Below, piece after piece: positions 8,540 to 17,791 of a stretch of DNA of 33,965 bases (within the stretch, counting starts at the first letter, position 1; every line of letters begins with the position of its first letter). Under the pieces are notes generated by a model. The model had not been told where the DNA came from. It saw nothing but the letters and a program-made list of their open reading frames with translations, and made no database searches. The position numbers were made by a program, and so were the translations under genes. Origin of the DNA: Lachnospiraceae bacterium (GTDB lineage Bacteria; Bacillota; Clostridia; Lachnospirales; Lachnospiraceae); assembly GCA_024680595.1 (NCBI GenBank), contig JAILCB010000254.1, forward strand, positions 1-33,965. Reading direction: 5' to 3'.

Positions 8540-10440
8540 TGGGCTCGGAACTGTTGGGGGAAGGATATTCGATAGCTGCCGGTCATGGGGCGGAGGCCAA
8601 AAAGCCTGTTCTGGTTTTAGTTTCCGCTATGCATCTCAAGGACTGGAGTCTAATCCGCAAGCTCCGGATTACTGGCAATGCGGTTTTGATTAACCAATGT
8701 GATGAGGATGACAGACGGCTGGTAGAGGATGGAAATAGGCGAATTCTTTTCCTTTCAAATAGGGACAGGGGCTTAAGCCGAAGCCGGAATCTGGCCATGA
8801 GGGAAGCGGCTTCCTTTTCAGAGAATTCCCTTTGCATTTTTTGCGATAATGATATTTGCTATGTGGAAGGCTATGAGGATCGGATTCGCAGGGCCTTTGA
8901 CCGACATCCGGAGTCAGATATCCTAGTCTTCTTTATAAAGCGTCCGGAGAGACAGAGCCCCATATTTCAAAGGGAGAGGAGGATGGGATATCTCTCCACT
9001 ATGAAGATATTCTCCCCGGAAATTGCTTTTCGCCTGGACAGGATCCGTCGGGCGGGACTCCAAATGGATAGGGATTTTGGTGCCGGAGCCAGATATTGCA
9101 TGGGGGAAGAGAATATCTTTCTTTTTGACGCTCTTCGGAAGGGTCTTAGGATTAGCTATATTCCGGAGAAAATCGCTGATGTCATTCCGACGCAGTCCAC
9201 CTGGTTTCAGGGCTATACAGAGGACTTTTTCCGAAACCGGGGAGCAGGATATTACCGGATGACCAGTTGCTTTTGGTTTCTATTGTGCCTTCAATTTGCT
9301 GTGAGAAAGCACTCCCTCTACAGGCAGGACCAGGGGTTTTGCCGCGCCATTTCTCTAATGATTGAGGGGAAAAGGCATTATTTGAGGAATAAGGGATCCG
9401 GGGGGAGGAAAGCTTTCCCCACCCTTTTCATAGTGGGTGATTATAGGACAGGGACAGGTCCCGCCAATGTGACAAGGGATTTGATTCGAAGCCTTCCCAA
9501 AGGGACCCTCTTTCTCAGGGCTAGGGGAAAGGCGGCCCGGGCTGCGGAGCTTTTCCAAAAGATGCCTAAGGCAAATGTGGCGGTTTTCTCGGGCTTTTCC
9601 AGGCAGAATCTGTTGGGGATGAAGCTGGCCCGGAGATTAGGTATTCCGTCAATTTACCTTATGCACGGATGTGTGGAATACGAGAACCGGATAAATAGGG
9701 TTCCTGATAAGGCCATGGCCCGGGATGAGAGACGGATGATGGCTCTTTGCGACAGGATTCTGGCCGTTTCGGACTGGTTTGAGGGCTGGCTTAGATGTCA
9801 TTATCCGGACTATAAGGAAAAGATCTATCATCTCACCAATGGAATTGACTGGAAGACATTCTCCTCCTGCCCGACGGGAGAGAAGGGTGTAGGATCTAGG
9901 TCAAGGTCTATGGCTGCAAGCTCGAAGCCTTCCATCCTTACGGTGGGCGGCGGAATGCCCAGGAAGCGAATATATCGCATTTGCCAGGCTATTGATATCC
10001 TCCGCAGAGAGGGTATGACGGATCTCACCCTTACTCTTGTCGGGGACAGGGGGGCCGATACAGAGCGAATTCACCGCTATCCTTTTGTGAGGGATCTGGG
10101 GCTTGTTGACAGGGAAACTATGAAAAAGCTCTATGCTTCTCATAGTATTTTTGTACAGAATAGTATTTTTGAAACCTTTGGCCTGGCTCCGGTGGAGGCG
10201 CTTCTCGGTGGCGCCAATATTCTTTTGTCTGACTGCTGTGGCGTTCTTTCGGTCTTAGAGAATGTGCAGGAAGGGGATTTGATTCGTAATCCTGAGAATG
10301 CCAGAGAAATTGCGGATAAGCTAAAAGGCCTTATGAAGCAGGGAAATCATGACAGACTTCTGGCGGGAATTGACCGGAAAACGGTTTCAATAGACAATAG
10401 GGCCGGGGAATTGCAGAGGTTTGCGGCAACTCTTGTCTAA
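8539..10440 (+). CDS. two-domain GT2-GT4 glycosyltransferase fusion
   Basis: About 633 residues with two glycosyltransferase domains. The first (about 15-270) looks like a GT-A/GT2 relative: VLVLVSAMHLKD, NRDRGLSRSRNLAM and the DxD in CDNDICYVEGYE. The second (about 285-633) is GT-B/GT4: FIVGDYRTGTGPANVTRDL at the start, ILTVGGGMPRKRIYRICQAI at the hinge, and the donor-binding EX7E motif in FETFGLAPVEALLGG. The ORF track starts at 8494, but ATG 8539 has GGAGG five bases upstream and overlaps the preceding stop (TGATG), so it is preferred. A polar insert (CPTGEKGVGSRSRSMAASS) separates the GT4 lobes. One protein could add two consecutive sugars. Which sugars is not visible. Confidence 0.85.
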   Translation: MGSELLGEGYSIAAGHGAEAKKPVLVLVSAMHLKDWSLIRKLRITGNAVLINQCDEDDRRLVEDGNRRILFLSNRDRGLSRSRNLAMREAASFSENSLCIFCDNDICYVEGYEDRIRRAFDRHPESDILVFFIKRPERQSPIFQRERRMGYLSTMKIFSPEIAFRLDRIRRAGLQMDRDFGAGARYCMGEENIFLFDALRKGLRISYIPEKIADVIPTQSTWFQGYTEDFFRNRGAGYYRMTSCFWFLLCLQFAVRKHSLYRQDQGFCRAISLMIEGKRHYLRNKGSGGRKAFPTLFIVGDYRTGTGPANVTRDLIRSLPKGTLFLRARGKAARAAELFQKMPKANVAVFSGFSRQNLLGMKLARRLGIPSIYLMHGCVEYENRINRVPDKAMARDERRMMALCDRILAVSDWFEGWLRCHYPDYKEKIYHLTNGIDWKTFSSCPTGEKGVGSRSRSMAASSKPSILTVGGGMPRKRIYRICQAIDILRREGMTDLTLTLVGDRGADTERIHRYPFVRDLGLVDRETMKKLYASHSIFVQNSIFETFGLAPVEALLGGANILLSDCCGVLSVLENVQEGDLIRNPENAREIADKLKGLMKQGNHDRLLAGIDRKTVSIDNRAGELQRFAATLV

Positions 10441-10526
10441 GGGAGACTGTAAAGGGGAAAGAACCGGATAGCCTGATTTTCTCATAAATGTTTCTGGATA
10501 GGCCTGGACGGGGAATGGATATATAG

Positions 10527-11702
10527 ATGATATCAAAGGAAAATGCAATTGAAGAGGGCTTTCAGCTTTCACGCCTCAGGGTTGCCTTTAATTGGCTGGC
10601 TCTGGGGATTCTTATGATCTTTTATGCGGGAACCTGGACTTTTCCGTATTTTTACCATATCACGGAAATTTATAATACAGCTATTATTTTTGTAGCCTTG
10701 GCCATTCTCTTTTTTAATAATGTGCCTTGGCTCAAGAGGTTGAGAGAGGGGGATAAGCTGCTCTACTGCCTGGGGATTACTCTGGCCATAGCCCTGGTAA
10801 ACCTCTTTATCATAGGATCGAATAAAGGGTGTTTTCTTATTATCCTGGATTTCCTGTTAATCTGGTATATAGCTCCTTTTATTCAGCTAAGCAGGGTTCA
10901 GAGGAAGACCTATGAAATTTTCTTTCTCCTCATGTTTATCTCCTGGTTCCTATATGACAGGGCCTTTTCCTATAATTCCAATACCGGGGCCACTGTGACG
11001 GTCTTTACCTTTTTTGGGGCCATGGTCATGCTGCAGAGGCTCACCCGAAGGAAGGAGATTTTTGGCTTTTTCATGGTAATCTCCGTTATCCGGGTGGTGA
11101 CTCTGGTGCTCTGGCATCTGGCCCGGGGGGCCTTTCTAGCCCTTTTCCTTTTCATGCTTTTCTATTATTTCTTTCCCGGAAAAAAATGGCAGAATAGGAA
11201 AATATTCACTTTCTTTTCCCTATTCTCCACATTGGGCTCCCTTCTCTTCGTGTCCCTCTATATCTTTTTGGGGACTACGGGCTTTAATATGAGGCTGCCC
11301 TTCTTCTATAAGAATATTTTCTCCGGCCGGGAGCAGATATGGCTGGAGGTCTGGGAAATGCTTCAGACCAGACTTCTTACCGGGATTGGATCCGGCTTTC
11401 GGCTGAGATCCTTTTTTGAATACAATATTCATAATGCCATGTATGATATTTTGGCAGTTCACGGGATATTGGTTTTCATTGGGGCCTTAATTATTATTCT
11501 GAGTCGCCTTTCCCAGATACGGACCAGGCTGGTTGCCGGGGGCCGGGAGAAATTATGTGCAATTTCCGCCCTCTTTGCCATCTTCATAGAGTCCTTTATT
11601 GATATGGATCTTATGTGGGCAGACTATTCGCCCCTTCTTTTATTTTTGATATTGACCTTGTATGAGCCGGAAGGAACGAAGACGGAGAGTGAAAGAGGGT
11701 AA
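10527..11702 (+). CDS. Wzy/O-antigen ligase-like membrane protein 1
   Basis: The 391-residue protein is almost wholly hydrophobic with about ten to twelve membrane helices. A large outer segment holds NIFSGREQIWLEVWEMLQ, LLTGIGSGFRLRSFFEY and HNAMYDILAVHG, features of the O-antigen ligase/polymerase superfamily (Wzy_C/WaaL type: GR, G.G.., H-N..). It should polymerise repeat units or ligate the glycan outside the membrane. A related protein at 13273 shares the whole motif block, and both flank the flippase. The start ATG is 86 bases after the previous gene with only a weak GGGGAA site. The 3' end overlaps the flippase start by 41 bases. Polymerase and ligase cannot be separated from sequence alone. 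Confidence 0.82.
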   Translation: MISKENAIEEGFQLSRLRVAFNWLALGILMIFYAGTWTFPYFYHITEIYNTAIIFVALAILFFNNVPWLKRLREGDKLLYCLGITLAIALVNLFIIGSNKGCFLIILDFLLIWYIAPFIQLSRVQRKTYEIFFLLMFISWFLYDRAFSYNSNTGATVTVFTFFGAMVMLQRLTRRKEIFGFFMVISVIRVVTLVLWHLARGAFLALFLFMLFYYFFPGKKWQNRKIFTFFSLFSTLGSLLFVSLYIFLGTTGFNMRLPFFYKNIFSGREQIWLEVWEMLQTRLLTGIGSGFRLRSFFEYNIHNAMYDILAVHGILVFIGALIIILSRLSQIRTRLVAGGREKLCAISALFAIFIESFIDMDLMWADYSPLLLFLILTLYEPEGTKTESERG

Positions 11703-13221
11703 GTACCGCTATTTATTTCATAATGTAGCTCTGTTTACAGTCAGCAACTTTGTTTCCAAAGTGCTGGTCTTTTGTCTTGTTCCTTTTTATACTACTGTTC
11801 TCACAGAGTCGGATTATGGGGTAGCGGATGTTATGCAGACGACCCTGCTCCTGCTGGTACCCCTTCTGTCTATAAATGCCGGTGAGGCCGCTTTGCGCTT
11901 TGGCCTGGAATATGCGGACAGCCGGGATGAGATTCTCCTCTATGGGTTTAGGAAGGTGGTTCGCTCCATAGCAATTGTAGGAACTCTTGCAGTGGCCCTG
12001 GCGGTTGCCCTGTCCATGGCTCCCCTGCAGCAGATGTTTCTGCGTATAACGGGCAGCTCCGCATCTTCCCTGCCGCCTTACTTTTTGCTATTCTTCCTGC
12101 TATACATATGTAATAGTCTTTATGAATATATGCTGCTATACTGCCAGGGGACGGAGCAGGTCCAGATCATGATTACAGGAAGTGTTTCCTGCACCCTGCT
12201 TGTTATCCTGTCAAATCTTCTTTTTCTCCTGGTTTTTTCCATGGGACTTTTGGGATATCTCATGGCCCAAATGATTTCCTTCGCCGGGGCTTTTGTCCTA
12301 ATGTTTGTCCTGATGGGGGGAATGGGGCGGCTGAGGAAGGCCGGGAAGAAGGAGGCAGTAATGGATACTAGGGCAGAGAAGCCGGATGGGGAAAAGGAGA
12401 CTCCTGAGTCCGGGGAAGCCTGCCCACAGAACCTGGAGGAGCGGATGGGCCAATACGGCAAGTCTATGCTTCTCTACTCAACTGCCAGCTGGGTCAATAA
12501 TGCTATCGACCGGTACTATATCCTATTCATGCTGGGCAGTTTCCAGAACGGCATATATGGAGTTGCCTACAAGATTCCCGCCATCCTTACGACTATTCAG
12601 CGCATCTTTGCCCAGGCCTGGCAGATGTCTGCCGTCAAGGAATATAAGGGGCCTGACCGGGATCAGTTTTTCTCAGGAATGTATCGGGCCTATCAGACAG
12701 TTCTGGTACTTTCCTGCAGCGGTATAATCCTTTTCCTAAAGCCCATCGCCGCCGTCATGTTCCGGGGTGGTTTTTTCGAGGCCTGGGTTCTGGTGCCGCC
12801 ACTTCTGCTCTCAGTGGTTTTTGGGGCATTGGAGGGCTTTCTGGGCTCCATTTGTCTGGCCTTTCAGGATGGAAAAAGTATGGGCCGGGCCACGGGAGTC
12901 GGGGCCCTGGCTAATATCATTATGAATTATTTCGGGATTCTGGAGTTTGGCAGTTTTGGCGCTGCAATTGCCACCCTTTTCTCCTACTTTACCATGTTTG
13001 TCCTGGCTTTTATTTTTGTGAGGAAACATGTAAAGCTGAAGGTAATGATTATCAGGGATCTGCTTGCCTATCTCTTAATCCTGGTGGAATCCCTCTTACT
13101 TATATTTAATTTCAAGAATTATTATATAATTAATGCTGTTATTGTGCTGATATTGGCACTCTTATATTTGAAAGAGGAAATTGGAATCGCAAAACGACTG
13201 TTATCAAGATCCGGCAGATGA
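11662..13221 (+). CDS. Wzx-type oligosaccharide flippase
   Basis: The 519-residue MOP-superfamily transporter should flip undecaprenyl-linked oligosaccharide across the membrane. The start FHNVALFTVSNFVSKVLVF followed by PFYTTVLTESDYGVADVM is the classical N terminus of polysaccharide-transport flippases, and 12-14 hydrophobic segments follow. A charged cytoplasmic loop (about residues 222-265: RLRKAGKKEAVMDTRAEK...) is longer than usual. The start at 11662 lies inside the previous gene; an in-frame GTG at 11689 is an alternative that would drop the first nine basic residues. Neither has a strong ribosome binding site. It is the only flippase visible in the window. Confidence 0.93.
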   Translation: MSRKERRRRVKEGKYRYLFHNVALFTVSNFVSKVLVFCLVPFYTTVLTESDYGVADVMQTTLLLLVPLLSINAGEAALRFGLEYADSRDEILLYGFRKVVRSIAIVGTLAVALAVALSMAPLQQMFLRITGSSASSLPPYFLLFFLLYICNSLYEYMLLYCQGTEQVQIMITGSVSCTLLVILSNLLFLLVFSMGLLGYLMAQMISFAGAFVLMFVLMGGMGRLRKAGKKEAVMDTRAEKPDGEKETPESGEACPQNLEERMGQYGKSMLLYSTASWVNNAIDRYYILFMLGSFQNGIYGVAYKIPAILTTIQRIFAQAWQMSAVKEYKGPDRDQFFSGMYRAYQTVLVLSCSGIILFLKPIAAVMFRGGFFEAWVLVPPLLLSVVFGALEGFLGSICLAFQDGKSMGRATGVGALANIIMNYFGILEFGSFGAAIATLFSYFTMFVLAFIFVRKHVKLKVMIIRDLLAYLLILVESLLLIFNFKNYYIINAVIVLILALLYLKEEIGIAKRLLSRSGR

Positions 13222-13272
13222 TGATAGGATTTGATAACATACAAAATCAAATTAATTACAAACGTTATAGAT

Positions 13273-14421
13273 ATGAAGAATAAACTCGAAATAGCAAGTG
13301 AATATATAGTCTTGGGCCTCTTTTTGTGGTTTATGCTGTCGTCCTTTATAAGCCAGGATTTCTATGCCGTAAGTACCCGTTACGGAACGGCTGTTTTTGC
13401 AGTTGGCCTCTGCCTGCTTTTTGTTTTGAACCGTTTACAGGAATATAGGCAAGGAGTGGCGCAAGGAACCGGGGCATCCTTTCTTTCGGCTTTTATTCCC
13501 TTTAGGGATAGGGATTTTGTCATTCTTCTGCTGGCAGATGCCCTGGCCCTGGTGAATCTCTTTCTCCTGCATTCCCATAAGGGGGCCTTTCTGGTGGTTT
13601 TTGATCTGACATTGCTTCTATATCTGTCTGACAAAATTCGGCTGTCCCATAGGACTCGGCGCCTTATAGGTTTTTCCGGCTGCATGCTGCTCATCCCCTG
13701 GTACTCCTATGTCAGGTGGGATTACGGCTTCAATATGGCGGGCCTGGTCTTCCTTCTCTTTCTTATTTTTGGAACTATCTTTCTGGAATATATAAAGAAT
13801 GATTTCGAATTCTATTATTTGGGGGCTGTTCAGGGGCTCTTTTTCGCCACCACTTTTTTGCTGGCTTTTTGCTATCAATCCAGGTCTTCGGTTCTGACCA
13901 TATTGGTCTTTGGCCTGATTTGGCTTCTCCTGCCCCGTATGAAGGGGAGTAAGCTTTGGCATGGTCTTTTGCTTGCTTCTCTGACGGCAGGAAGTATTCT
14001 ATTTACCGCCTTTTATATTTTTCTGGATTTTGCCAATGTCCAGTTTCGTTTTCTTAATAAGAATTTTCTTTCCGGGAGAGAGCAGATCTGGGTAGAGCTC
14101 TGGAAAGCGTTTTCCAATCAAATCCTAACAGGAATTGGTTCCTCCTATGAGATAAAGAGCTTTTTTATCTTTGAGGTGCATAACGGACTATTCGACATCC
14201 TGGTGGTCCATGGGCTTGTGGTCTTTCTGCTGATCTTTTATTTGCTGATCAAAAGACTTTGGGCTTTTCGAACTATTCGCTTTGAATTCTATCCGGACAG
14301 GAGACTGGCCCTGGCAGGTATTTGCGCCCTGCTCTTTGCCTCTTTTTTCGAGAATGGCTTCATTGTACCGCCCTATAGTATGGCATTTTTTGCCCTCTTC
14401 CTATTAGCAGGGGAGGAGTAA
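13273..14421 (+). CDS. Wzy/O-antigen ligase-like membrane protein 2
   Basis: About 382 residues with ten or more membrane helices. It is clearly related to the 10527 protein: NFLSGREQIWVELWKAFSN, ILTGIGSSYEIKSFFIF and HNGLFDILVVHGLVVF align without gaps to its partner. It also has SHKGAFLVVFDLTLLLY where the other has SNKGCFLIILDFLLIWY. The ORF track starts at TTG 13231; the ATG at 13273 fits the paralogue better but has no clear Shine-Dalgarno, so the start is uncertain. The surrounding 13221-13290 is unusually AT-rich. It lies just after the flippase and is the last gene before the 242-base gap, so it ends the first transcript unit. It may be polymerase to the other's ligase, or act on a second glycan. 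Confidence 0.8.
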   Translation: MKNKLEIASEYIVLGLFLWFMLSSFISQDFYAVSTRYGTAVFAVGLCLLFVLNRLQEYRQGVAQGTGASFLSAFIPFRDRDFVILLLADALALVNLFLLHSHKGAFLVVFDLTLLLYLSDKIRLSHRTRRLIGFSGCMLLIPWYSYVRWDYGFNMAGLVFLLFLIFGTIFLEYIKNDFEFYYLGAVQGLFFATTFLLAFCYQSRSSVLTILVFGLIWLLLPRMKGSKLWHGLLLASLTAGSILFTAFYIFLDFANVQFRFLNKNFLSGREQIWVELWKAFSNQILTGIGSSYEIKSFFIFEVHNGLFDILVVHGLVVFLLIFYLLIKRLWAFRTIRFEFYPDRRLALAGICALLFASFFENGFIVPPYSMAFFALFLLAGEE

Positions 14422-14490
14422 AGAACTTGCTATCTGTAACTCAGTGGGTTTTGGCCGGTGGTCAGAGGGAATTAGGGCCTTTGAAAGGGA

Positions 14491-14518
14491 TTCTATTATA
14501 AATAGGAAATGTTTTTTT
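14491..14518 (+). terminator. weak candidate terminator before internal promoter
   Basis: TTCTATT-ATA-AATAGGAA can form a seven-pair AT-rich stem with one bulged G, followed three bases later by seven Ts (14512-14518). The stem is weak. The T-run overlaps the -35 box of the next promoter, so the end of one unit and the start of the next coincide. Confidence 0.35.
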
Positions 14519-14545
14519 GACTGATATATGCGAATGGGGTATAAT
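14517..14545 (+). promoter_or_regulatory. near-consensus sigma-A promoter
   Basis: TTGACT (14517-14522) and TATAAT (14540-14545) are separated by exactly 17 bases, one mismatch from the full consensus. Transcription would start near 14552, about 110 bases before the PglF-like gene. It should drive the second half of the locus independently of the first. Confidence 0.8.
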
Positions 14546-14604
14546 AACTCAAATTATAGTGTAATATATTAATTCTGAATACATTATCTAGTATGAGGTG
14601 CAGT

Positions 14605-14651
14605 CGGGTTCCCCTTAGGATTTTCTGACGGAAAGTATCCTTTGAAACCCG
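14605..14651 (+). promoter_or_regulatory. structured 5' leader hairpin
   Basis: Within the leader CGGGTT (14605-14610) pairs with AACCCG (14646-14651), AGGAT (14617-14621) with ATCCT (14637-14641), and TTTC (14622-14625) with GAAA (14631-14634) around a short loop. The structure ends three bases before the AAGG site of the gene at 14664. No T-run follows. It could stabilise the message or control translation; I do not recognise a known riboswitch class. Confidence 0.45.
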
Positions 14652-14663
14652 GTAAGGCTTAAC

Positions 14664-16643
14664 ATGCGAACTTTTTTTCAAAATATAAAGCAATTTTTCC
14701 GGAACATGTTCCAGGATGAGCATGTCTTTTTCCGGAGTCTTTTTCATAATAAGCAGCTCTTTATACGGAGGATGGGACTCATTACCTATGACATTCTGGC
14801 GGTAATGGCATCCTCCGCATTAGGCATACTTTTGAGATTTGACCTAAGCTATGAGGAGATGATTACCGCCACGGGCGGAGCAGTCTGGCAGGATAATATT
14901 TGGCATTTCCTACCTATTAATATTGCCCTCACTATTCTGATCTTCAGTATGTTTCATCTCTATACCAGCCTGTGGAGCTATGCCGGCGTGCCGGAGATGA
15001 CGGCTACGGTATCCGCCTGTCTCACGGCTTCTGTGGCCCAGGCCCTGGCCATGATACTCCTGAATTACAGTATGCCCAGGAGCTATTACTTTATCTATGC
15101 CCTGATTCTGACCCTTCTGGTTCTCATGTCCCGATTCGCCTACAGGCTCTTCCGAACTTTTGTGCAAAAGCGTACAGAGAAGGCCAAGAGCATTAATGTC
15201 ATGGTTATAGGGGCAGGGGAGGCCGGTAATTCCCTGATCCGGGAAATGGCCACTAGCAGGTATATTCAGAAAACGGTTATGTGCGTTATTGATGACGACA
15301 GTACCAAGATTGGCGGTTTTATTCAGGGCGTGCGCATAGTGGGAGGCAGAGATGCCATCATAGAGTCCGCGGCCAAGTATAATATTGATGAAATCATTGT
15401 GGCTATGCCGGGTGCGCCCAGGCGGCAGACCAAGGAGATTCTGGACATCTGTAAGGAGACCACCTGTGAGCTGAAGACCCTGCCGGGCATCTATCAGCTG
15501 GTAAATGGGGAGGTCAATGTGAGCCAGCTTAGAAAGGTCAGTGTGGAGGACCTTTTGGGGCGGGAGCCCGTGGAAGTAGATCTGAATTCCATTATGGAGT
15601 ATGTGACAGGCAAGGTGGTTCTGGTCACAGGAGGAGGCGGCTCTATCGGATCCGAGCTCTGCCGGCAGGTAGCCAGTCACAAGCCCAAGCTTTTGATTAT
15701 CTTTGATATCTATGAGAACTGCGCCTATGATATTCAGCAGGAGCTGGTGGAAGCCTATCCTGATCTGAATTTCCGGGTTTTAATCGGCTCCGTCCGAAAT
15801 ACCAAAAGGGTGCAGGATGTGATGATGACATATCGGCCCAATATCGTCTACCATGCCGCGGCCCATAAGCATGTGCCCCTCATGGAGACCAGTCCCAATG
15901 AGGCCATAAAGAATAATGTCATGGGAACCTGGAAGGTGGCGGAGGCCTCTGTGCAGGCGGGGGTGGATAAGTTCGTCCTCATTTCTACCGATAAGGCTGT
16001 GAATCCTACCAATATTATGGGGGCTACCAAGCGGATTTGCGAAATGATAGTCCAGTCCTATAATCACAGGGGGAAAACGGTTTTCGTGGCAGTCAGGTTT
16101 GGAAATGTGCTGGGCTCCAATGGCTCGGTGATACCCCTGTTCCGCAAGCAGATAGAGGCCGGCGGTCCTGTGACGGTTACGGATGCCAGAATCATCCGCT
16201 ACTTCATGACAATTCCCGAGGCGGTTTCCCTGGTGCTGCAGGCGGGGGCCTATGCTAAGGGAGGAGAGATCTTCATTCTGGAGATGGGAGAGCCGGTAAA
16301 GATTCTGGATTTGGCCAAGAACCTGATAAGACTTTCCGGCTATGTGCCGGGAGAGGATATTGAAATCAAATTCACCGGTCTCAGACCGGGGGAAAAGCTA
16401 TATGAGGAAATGCTGATGAAGGAAGAGGGAATGCAGGAAACGGCAAACCGCTTAATCCACATTGGTAAACCCATTGAATTTGATGAAGAGGAATTCTATA
16501 GGGAATTAGAGGAGTTAAAGGAGCTCTCAAAGGACGAGGACCTGGATGTCCGGAAATGGATTGAAAAACTGGTGCCTACCTATACCTATACGCCCGGAAT
16601 ATATACGCCCGGGGAGTGCAGGGAAAAGGAAAAACAGGCTTAG
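14664..16643 (+). CDS. PglF/CapD-like membrane nucleotide-sugar 4,6-dehydratase
   Basis: The 659-residue protein has four membrane helices at the N terminus (about 30-165), a CoA-binding-like Rossmann domain (about 172-290, VMVIGAGEAGNSLIREM), and a C-terminal extended SDR domain (about 315-610). The last has the NAD-binding VTGGGGSIGSELCRQ, the STDKAVNPTNIMGATKR active-site block and VRFGNVLGSNGSVIPLF. This layout is that of FlaA1/PglF/CapD long forms that convert UDP-GlcNAc to the 4-keto-6-deoxy sugar at the membrane. The aminotransferase and short phosphoglycosyl transferase just downstream make a PglF role likely. The C terminus carries a small 15-base tandem repeat coding YTPGI-YTPGE. 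It has its own promoter and structured leader. Alternative: dehydratase for another UDP-HexNAc. Confidence 0.93.
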   Translation: MRTFFQNIKQFFRNMFQDEHVFFRSLFHNKQLFIRRMGLITYDILAVMASSALGILLRFDLSYEEMITATGGAVWQDNIWHFLPINIALTILIFSMFHLYTSLWSYAGVPEMTATVSACLTASVAQALAMILLNYSMPRSYYFIYALILTLLVLMSRFAYRLFRTFVQKRTEKAKSINVMVIGAGEAGNSLIREMATSRYIQKTVMCVIDDDSTKIGGFIQGVRIVGGRDAIIESAAKYNIDEIIVAMPGAPRRQTKEILDICKETTCELKTLPGIYQLVNGEVNVSQLRKVSVEDLLGREPVEVDLNSIMEYVTGKVVLVTGGGGSIGSELCRQVASHKPKLLIIFDIYENCAYDIQQELVEAYPDLNFRVLIGSVRNTKRVQDVMMTYRPNIVYHAAAHKHVPLMETSPNEAIKNNVMGTWKVAEASVQAGVDKFVLISTDKAVNPTNIMGATKRICEMIVQSYNHRGKTVFVAVRFGNVLGSNGSVIPLFRKQIEAGGPVTVTDARIIRYFMTIPEAVSLVLQAGAYAKGGEIFILEMGEPVKILDLAKNLIRLSGYVPGEDIEIKFTGLRPGEKLYEEMLMKEEGMQETANRLIHIGKPIEFDEEEFYRELEELKELSKDEDLDVRKWIEKLVPTYTYTPGIYTPGECREKEKQA

Positions 16644-16663
16644 GAAAAGATGGAGGTAATATA

Positions 16664-17791
16664 ATGGCAGACAAGATTTGGCTCTCCTCCCCAACTATGC
16701 ATGGGGAGGAAATGGAATTCATTAAGGAGGCATTTGATACCAACTGGGTAGCGCCTCTTGGTGCAAATGTAGATGGATTTGAGAAGGACGTGGAGGACTA
16801 CATAGGCGGCGGGATTCACGCAGTTGCCCTTTCCTCCGGGACGGATGCCATTCATTTGGCCCTGCGCATTATCGGCGTCAAGCCGGGAGATATTGTATTC
16901 TGTCCCTCCCTGACCTTTGCGGCTTCTGCAAACCCTATTACCTATGAGGGTGGAATTCCTGTATTCATTGATAGTGAGCGGGACAGCTGGAATATGGATC
17001 CGGCGGCTCTGGAGAAGGCCTTTGAGAAATATCCCAATCCAAAAGCTGTCATAAGCGTGGATCTCTACGGAACTCCCGCCAAGGTATCAGAGATTGCCTG
17101 GGCCTGCGCTTCCAGAGGGGTTCCCATGGTGGACGATGCGGCAGAGGCCATGGGATCGTCATTCAAAAAGGTGCCGGTATGCTGCTTTGGCATGTTCGGA
17201 ATCCTTTCCTTTAATGGAAATAAGATCATCACCACATCCGGCGGCGGAATGCTCATATCCTATAATCCGGATTTGATTAACAAGGCCCGTTTCCTGGCCA
17301 CCCAGGCCAGAGAGAAGGCCCGCCACTATGAGCATAAGGAGATCGGCTTTAATTATCGCATGAGTAATATTGTGGCGGGAATCGGCCGGGGCCAGATGAA
17401 GCACTTAGATGAGCATATCAATAGAAAGTGGGAGATTCGCAGGCGCTATGAGGAGGCCTTTGCGGATATTCCTGAAATCTCCCTGAATCCCTATCTGCCT
17501 GAGACCAGGCCCAATGCCTGGCTGACCTGCATTACCATTGATCCGGAGTCTCCGGTCAAACCCCTTCAGGTCATAGAGGCTTTGGAGAAGGAGAATATCG
17601 AGACCAGACCTATCTGGAAGCCTATGCACCTGCAGCCCGTATACAGGGAAAACGATTTCATACAGGTAGTAGACGGGGTTTCCGTAGCAGAGGATATTTA
17701 TAATAGAGGACTCTGCCTACCCAGTGACATCAAGAATACAGAAGAGGATATGGACCGCATAATCAATATTGTGCGCGGGTTGTTCCGGTGA
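16664..17791 (+). CDS. PglE-like DegT/DnrJ/EryC1 sugar aminotransferase
   Basis: A PLP-dependent aminotransferase of 375 residues that should place an amino group on C4 of the UDP-4-keto sugar made by the preceding enzyme. Signatures are the N-terminal [38 protein letters not shown] (phosphate cup), [12 protein letters not shown] and the PLP-lysine region [14 protein letters not shown]. The track ORF starts at 16616, but ATG 16664 has GGAGGTAA at ideal distance and begins at the conserved N terminus. The stop overlaps the GTG start of the PglC-like gene. The close match of the N-terminal wording to PglE supports a 4-aminotransferase over 3-aminotransferase homologues, but regiochemistry is not proven by sequence. 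Confidence 0.93.
   Translation: MADKIWLSSPTMHGEEMEFIKEAFDTNWVAPLGANVDGFEKDVEDYIGGGIHAVALSSGTDAIHLALRIIGVKPGDIVFCPSLTFAASANPITYEGGIPVFIDSERDSWNMDPAALEKAFEKYPNPKAVISVDLYGTPAKVSEIAWACASRGVPMVDDAAEAMGSSFKKVPVCCFGMFGILSFNGNKIITTSGGGMLISYNPDLINKARFLATQAREKARHYEHKEIGFNYRMSNIVAGIGRGQMKHLDEHINRKWEIRRRYEEAFADIPEISLNPYLPETRPNAWLTCITIDPESPVKPLQVIEALEKENIETRPIWKPMHLQPVYRENDFIQVVDGVSVAEDIYNRGLCLPSDIKNTEEDMDRIINIVRGLFR

Noticed and set aside
13231-13270. Possible promoter starting TTGATA
   Set aside because: No acceptable -10 lies 16-18 bases downstream, and the region is simply AT-rich.
14910-15680. Minus-strand ORF of 256 residues
   Set aside because: It lies wholly inside the well-supported dehydratase gene, shows no family motif and has no ribosome binding site; it is a shadow of a long GC-biased gene.
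16587-16612. 15-base tandem repeat (TATACGCCCGG twice)
   Set aside because: It is a two-copy in-frame repeat at the C terminus of the dehydratase; too short to be more than chance slippage.
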